Shown one piece after another: positions 5,888-6,567 of a DNA stretch of 6,567 nucleotides (its first letter is position 1; the number at the start of each line of letters is the position of its first letter). A model generated the notes under the pieces. The model was not told where the DNA came from. It saw nothing but the letters and a program-made list of their open reading frames with translations, and did no database searches. Position numbers and translations under genes: made by a program. This DNA comes from an uncultured Clostridia bacterium (lineage in GTDB: Bacteria; Bacillota; Clostridia; Saccharofermentanales; Saccharofermentanaceae): the NCBI GenBank assembly GCA_946405115.1, contig CAMJGB010000106.1, positions 1 to 6,567 of the forward strand. Reading direction: 5' to 3'.

Positions 5888-5894
5888 AAGGTGG
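5888..5894 (+). promoter_or_regulatory. Ribosome binding site supporting the GTG start at 5902
   Basis: AAGGTGG lies 7 bases before the GTG at 5902. No ATG near the expected N-terminus has a comparable site; the next in-frame ATG would cut off the whole first membrane segment. Confidence 0.7.
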
Positions 5895-5901
5895 TGTAAT
5901 A

Positions 5902-6525
5902 GTGAATACCATTAAGATCCTTTTGCTTATAGCTGCTGCAGGTCACATCCTGTGCGGATACTGTGACTGCCTGCTTACATATGTGCCGGGCGGGAAGAAG
6001 TTTGATGTTAAGGCGTTATCTGATAACAAGAAGATGGCGGAAACGTTCGGTGGGATGCCACTGAAGAATCCGCTTCTTTCTATGTTGTTGGGGTGCCTTG
6101 CGCTGTTCATGTGCTCAGTCGGTTACTACGGATTGTATCTTTGGATGAAGGATTATTCTGCAGTGACGGCTGTAGTTATGCTTTTGTCTGCCGCGATGTT
6201 TACTGTTTTCGGCGTGGCACACCATGTCTTGTGCGGAGTAGCTGAATGGATATATATCCGCATGGGGATGACGGATGATGTTAGAGGTGCTGTGGTCAAG
6301 CTGTTCAAGGACACTTCAGTGACGATGATCGTATGCTACATAGGATGGGCTGTGTTCGGAATAGCAATGCTTGTGGCAGTGGTTACCGGCCGTACAGATC
6401 TTCCGGTCTGGGCCTGTGTGTTCAATATAGTCCCGCTGTATTTGGTCACATTCCCTCTTAGAATTGGCGGCATGGGCAACTGGTGCGGCGCTGCGATGTT
6501 CCTGGGGCTTTTAGTTCTGATCTGA
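5902..6525 (+). CDS. Six-segment integral membrane protein of unknown function
   Basis: I do not firmly recognise this 207-residue protein. It is strongly hydrophobic, with likely membrane segments at about 5-27, 57-81, 86-112, 138-162, 169-186 and 193-207, and a polar loop at about 28-56 (PGGKKFDVKALSDNKKMAETFGG). Polar residues sit within or beside segments: Asp22 in GYCDC, the pair His107-His108 in VAHHVLCG, and Glu115. Cysteines are frequent (18, 21, 23, 65, 71, 111, 145, 172, 195). No signal peptide cleavage site, nucleotide-binding motif or transporter signature is visible. The layout recalls uncharacterised membrane families of Firmicutes such as DUF6796, but that is a weak memory, not an assignment. 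The start is GTG, backed by AAGGTGG and a dedicated promoter. Codon choice (more TTG, CTG, GTG) differs from the aquaporin and purM, which may mean lower expression. It is divergent from the aminotransferase and probably monocistronic, but the right side is cut. Confidence 0.8.
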   Translation: MNTIKILLLIAAAGHILCGYCDCLLTYVPGGKKFDVKALSDNKKMAETFGGMPLKNPLLSMLLGCLALFMCSVGYYGLYLWMKDYSAVTAVVMLLSAAMFTVFGVAHHVLCGVAEWIYIRMGMTDDVRGAVVKLFKDTSVTMIVCYIGWAVFGIAMLVAVVTGRTDLPVWACVFNIVPLYLVTFPLRIGGMGNWCGAAMFLGLLVLI

Positions 6526-6549
6526 TGTGACCTCAATAAGCTTTAATCC

Positions 6550-6567
6550 GTCTACATATGTATAGAC
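6550..6567. repeat. Imperfect palindrome at the right edge
   Basis: GTCTA (6550-6554) and TAGAC (6563-6567) are inverted around CATATGTA, giving 7 of 9 paired positions. A shorter perfect palindrome, TACATATGTA, lies inside at 6553-6562. It ends exactly with the window, so its full extent is unknown. It could be an operator for the next gene or part of a terminator; there is no U run in view. Confidence 0.3.

Larger units (their letters stand above)
5748..5901. promoter_or_regulatory. Divergent intergenic region between the aminotransferase and the membrane protein
   Basis: These 154 bases hold two back-to-back promoters whose -35 boxes are 17 bases apart (5803-5808 on minus, 5826-5831 on plus). 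The short sequence AATACT recurs three times, at 5769, 5861 and 5877. I see no small gene, RNA gene or strong hairpin here. Confidence 0.7.

Noticed and set aside
1..6567. Defence system, mobile element, CRISPR array or prophage
   Set aside because: No transposase, integrase, regular repeat array, nuclease or toxin-like gene is visible. Every gene but one belongs to well-known metabolic or transport families.

Overview
This is a chromosomal, mostly housekeeping stretch from what looks like a Clostridia-class Firmicute, probably an anaerobic gut or rumen type. The evidence is strong AAGGAGG-type ribosome binding sites, AT-rich promoters close to the sigma-A consensus, moderate G+C coding sequence, and protein sequences that read like clostridial LeuC, LeuD, LeuB and class I aminotransferase. 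The purM-type gene at the left edge belongs to the long variant I also associate with Bacteroidetes, but the ribosome binding sites argue against that phylum. The assignment is from memory of these families, not from a search.

Layout. Positions 1-809 (+) hold the C-terminal two thirds of a PurM-like phosphoribosylformylglycinamidine cyclo-ligase, followed by an intrinsic terminator at 843-874. A single-gene unit for a water-selective aquaporin follows at 924-1592 (+). Its likely promoter has its -35 box inside the purM terminator arm. A leader of about 80 bases (1593-1673) carries a perfect TATAAT, an 18-base palindrome and a strong terminator hairpin ahead of a tight leuCDB operon (1674-4565, +). 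leuB ends exactly where a convergent class I/II PLP aminotransferase ends (4566-5747, -), with no base between the two stop codons. A 154-base divergent intergenic region (5748-5901) carries a good promoter for each side. Last comes a GTG-started six-segment membrane protein of unknown function (5902-6525, +), and then a short tail with an imperfect palindrome at the window edge.

How the genes work together. leuC, leuD and leuB encode the isomerase (two subunits) and the dehydrogenase that turn 2-isopropylmalate into 2-ketoisocaproate, the direct precursor of leucine. leuA is not next to them. The convergent aminotransferase is not proven to act on the leucine keto acid. However, its promoter and the leader upstream of leuC share the 9-mer TAAGTATTA just downstream of a perfect -10, so common control is possible. 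The purine gene, the aquaporin and the membrane protein have no evident functional tie to the leucine genes.

I see no CRISPR array, transposase, phage gene, tRNA, rRNA or defence-like system. The points most worth a second look are regulatory: the zero-gap convergent junction with terminators apparently embedded in the opposing coding sequences, the terminator placed between the leu promoter and leuC, and the tandem repeats in front of the unknown membrane protein.
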